From positions 1-23,865 of the forward strand of contig CAVJIN010000025.1 in NCBI GenBank assembly GCA_963649615.1: 23,865 nt of DNA. Direction: 5' to 3'. The stretch's first letter is position 1. Each line of letters opens with the position of its first letter. Both the position numbers and the translations under genes were made by a program. Shown piece by piece: positions 23,324-23,865 of this stretch. A model generated the notes under the pieces. That model was not told the origin of the DNA and did not search any database. It saw only the letters and a program-made list of their open reading frames with translations. The DNA comes from UBA9732 sp963649615. GTDB taxonomy: Bacteria > Spirochaetota > Spirochaetia > Sphaerochaetales > Sphaerochaetaceae.

Positions 23324-23865
23324 GTGAAAAAGAGATTTTTATTTTCTGTTGTTTTGATGTTGTTCGCATGTGTATGTTCATGTGCACTTACACAGGCTGA
23401 TTACTATGAGTTTGGTCCGTATACACGGAAGGTTTTTGATACAGAAAATGATGCTGGAACGCTGACAGTAAGATATCTTGAAACATATTCTTATATGCAA
23501 AATGGAGAAAAGGTCCTTGCTGGTGATTGTACTGTTTTTATTTCACCAGAAGGTCTTGTTATGATGATTGACTGTAGTAGCCAGCCATGTTTTACTGAAG
23601 TGGATAAGCAACTTCAGATGATGGATATTACAAAGATTGACATATTTGTCATGTCTCACCCTCATTCAGATCACATTGGGGCATTTAGTCAAATTGCTGC
23701 CAAATATCCAATTGGACATGTTTATAAAAACTCAGTTAATTATACTAGTGGAACTTATTCTAATACCATGAATGATATCAAAACTAGAGGAATTCCTTAT
23801 ACAATTCTTTTTGCTGGTGATGAATTCATGTTTGGTGAATATATTACTGTTAAATGTTATGGTCC
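23324..23865 (+). CDS. Exported metallo-beta-lactamase-fold hydrolase, partial (runs off the window)
   Basis: The frame is open from GTG 23324 to the window end (about 180 codons), with GGAG upstream at 23314. The product begins with a signal sequence (KKRFLFSVVLMLF). This is followed by several cysteines (ACVCSCALTQA), one of which may be a lipobox Cys, although cleavage after LTQA is also possible. The metal-binding motif SHPHSDHIGAF is at about residues 111-121 (His112, His114, Asp116, His117). The arrangement resembles the ComEC C-terminal type of MBL domain in a stand-alone exported form. Substrates of this group include phosphodiesters and nucleotides, which would suit the two preceding phosphoesterases, but this is inference. 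The C-terminus is missing. Confidence 0.85.
   Translation, partial: MKKRFLFSVVLMLFACVCSCALTQADYYEFGPYTRKVFDTENDAGTLTVRYLETYSYMQNGEKVLAGDCTVFISPEGLVMMIDCSSQPCFTEVDKQLQMMDITKIDIFVMSHPHSDHIGAFSQIAAKYPIGHVYKNSVNYTSGTYSNTMNDIKTRGIPYTILFAGDEFMFGEYITVKCYG

Noticed and set aside
1..23865. CRISPR arrays, tRNA/rRNA genes, transposases, attachment sites
   Set aside because: I saw no regular short repeats with spacers, no tRNA cloverleaf, no rRNA segment and no transposase or integrase coding sequence.

Overview
The window looks like the chromosome of a spirochaete, most likely a host- or gut-associated Treponema. The main evidence is the V-type ATPase operon in the order E, DUF2764, A, B, D, I, K, which to my knowledge is the Treponema/Chlamydia arrangement. 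A low-GC composition, AGGAGG-type ribosome sites and spirochaete-style binding proteins agree with this. The genus is an inference; no rRNA or other marker gene is present. All genes read on the + strand and no stretch longer than about 150 bases lacks a gene.

Region 1 (about 1-7266) is a complete V-ATPase operon behind a probable promoter. It ends in a strong intrinsic terminator. The proteolipid K carries the side-chain set of a Na+-binding site, so the enzyme probably moves Na+. Genes for the usual C/d, F and G/H-type subunits are absent, and the DUF2764 gene is the only unassigned member.

Region 2 (7270-9831) is a tightly overlapping pgsB-pgsC-pgsW set for synthesis and export of poly-gamma-glutamate, without pgsA/capA. 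The pgsB ribosome site lies inside the 3' arm of the V-ATPase terminator. A LacI-family regulator (9818-10822) overlaps the end of pgsW.

Region 3 (10821-23865 and beyond) looks like one operon of at least 12 genes behind a promoter flanked by two copies of ATGTAATTACAT, whose centres are 105 bp apart. It encodes a complete 2-oxoacid (pyruvate/acetoin-type) dehydrogenase complex (E1-alpha, E1-beta, E2, E3), a short-chain dehydrogenase, two ABC sugar/glycerol-phosphate-type permeases with no ATPase, and two tandem near-identical UgpB-like binding proteins. These are followed by a cytoplasmic ENPP-type phosphodiesterase, a calcineurin-like phosphoesterase and the start of an exported metallo-beta-lactamase-fold protein.

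My best reading of region 3 is a LacI-controlled uptake and breakdown route for a phosphodiester-type compound, such as a glycerophosphodiester. It would be imported intact, cleaved inside the cell and fed via an oxidation step to a 2-oxoacid dehydrogenase. The substrate cannot be read from the sequence. Three unusual hairpins without U-tracts (16383, 18220, 21064) punctuate this operon and probably set relative transcript levels.
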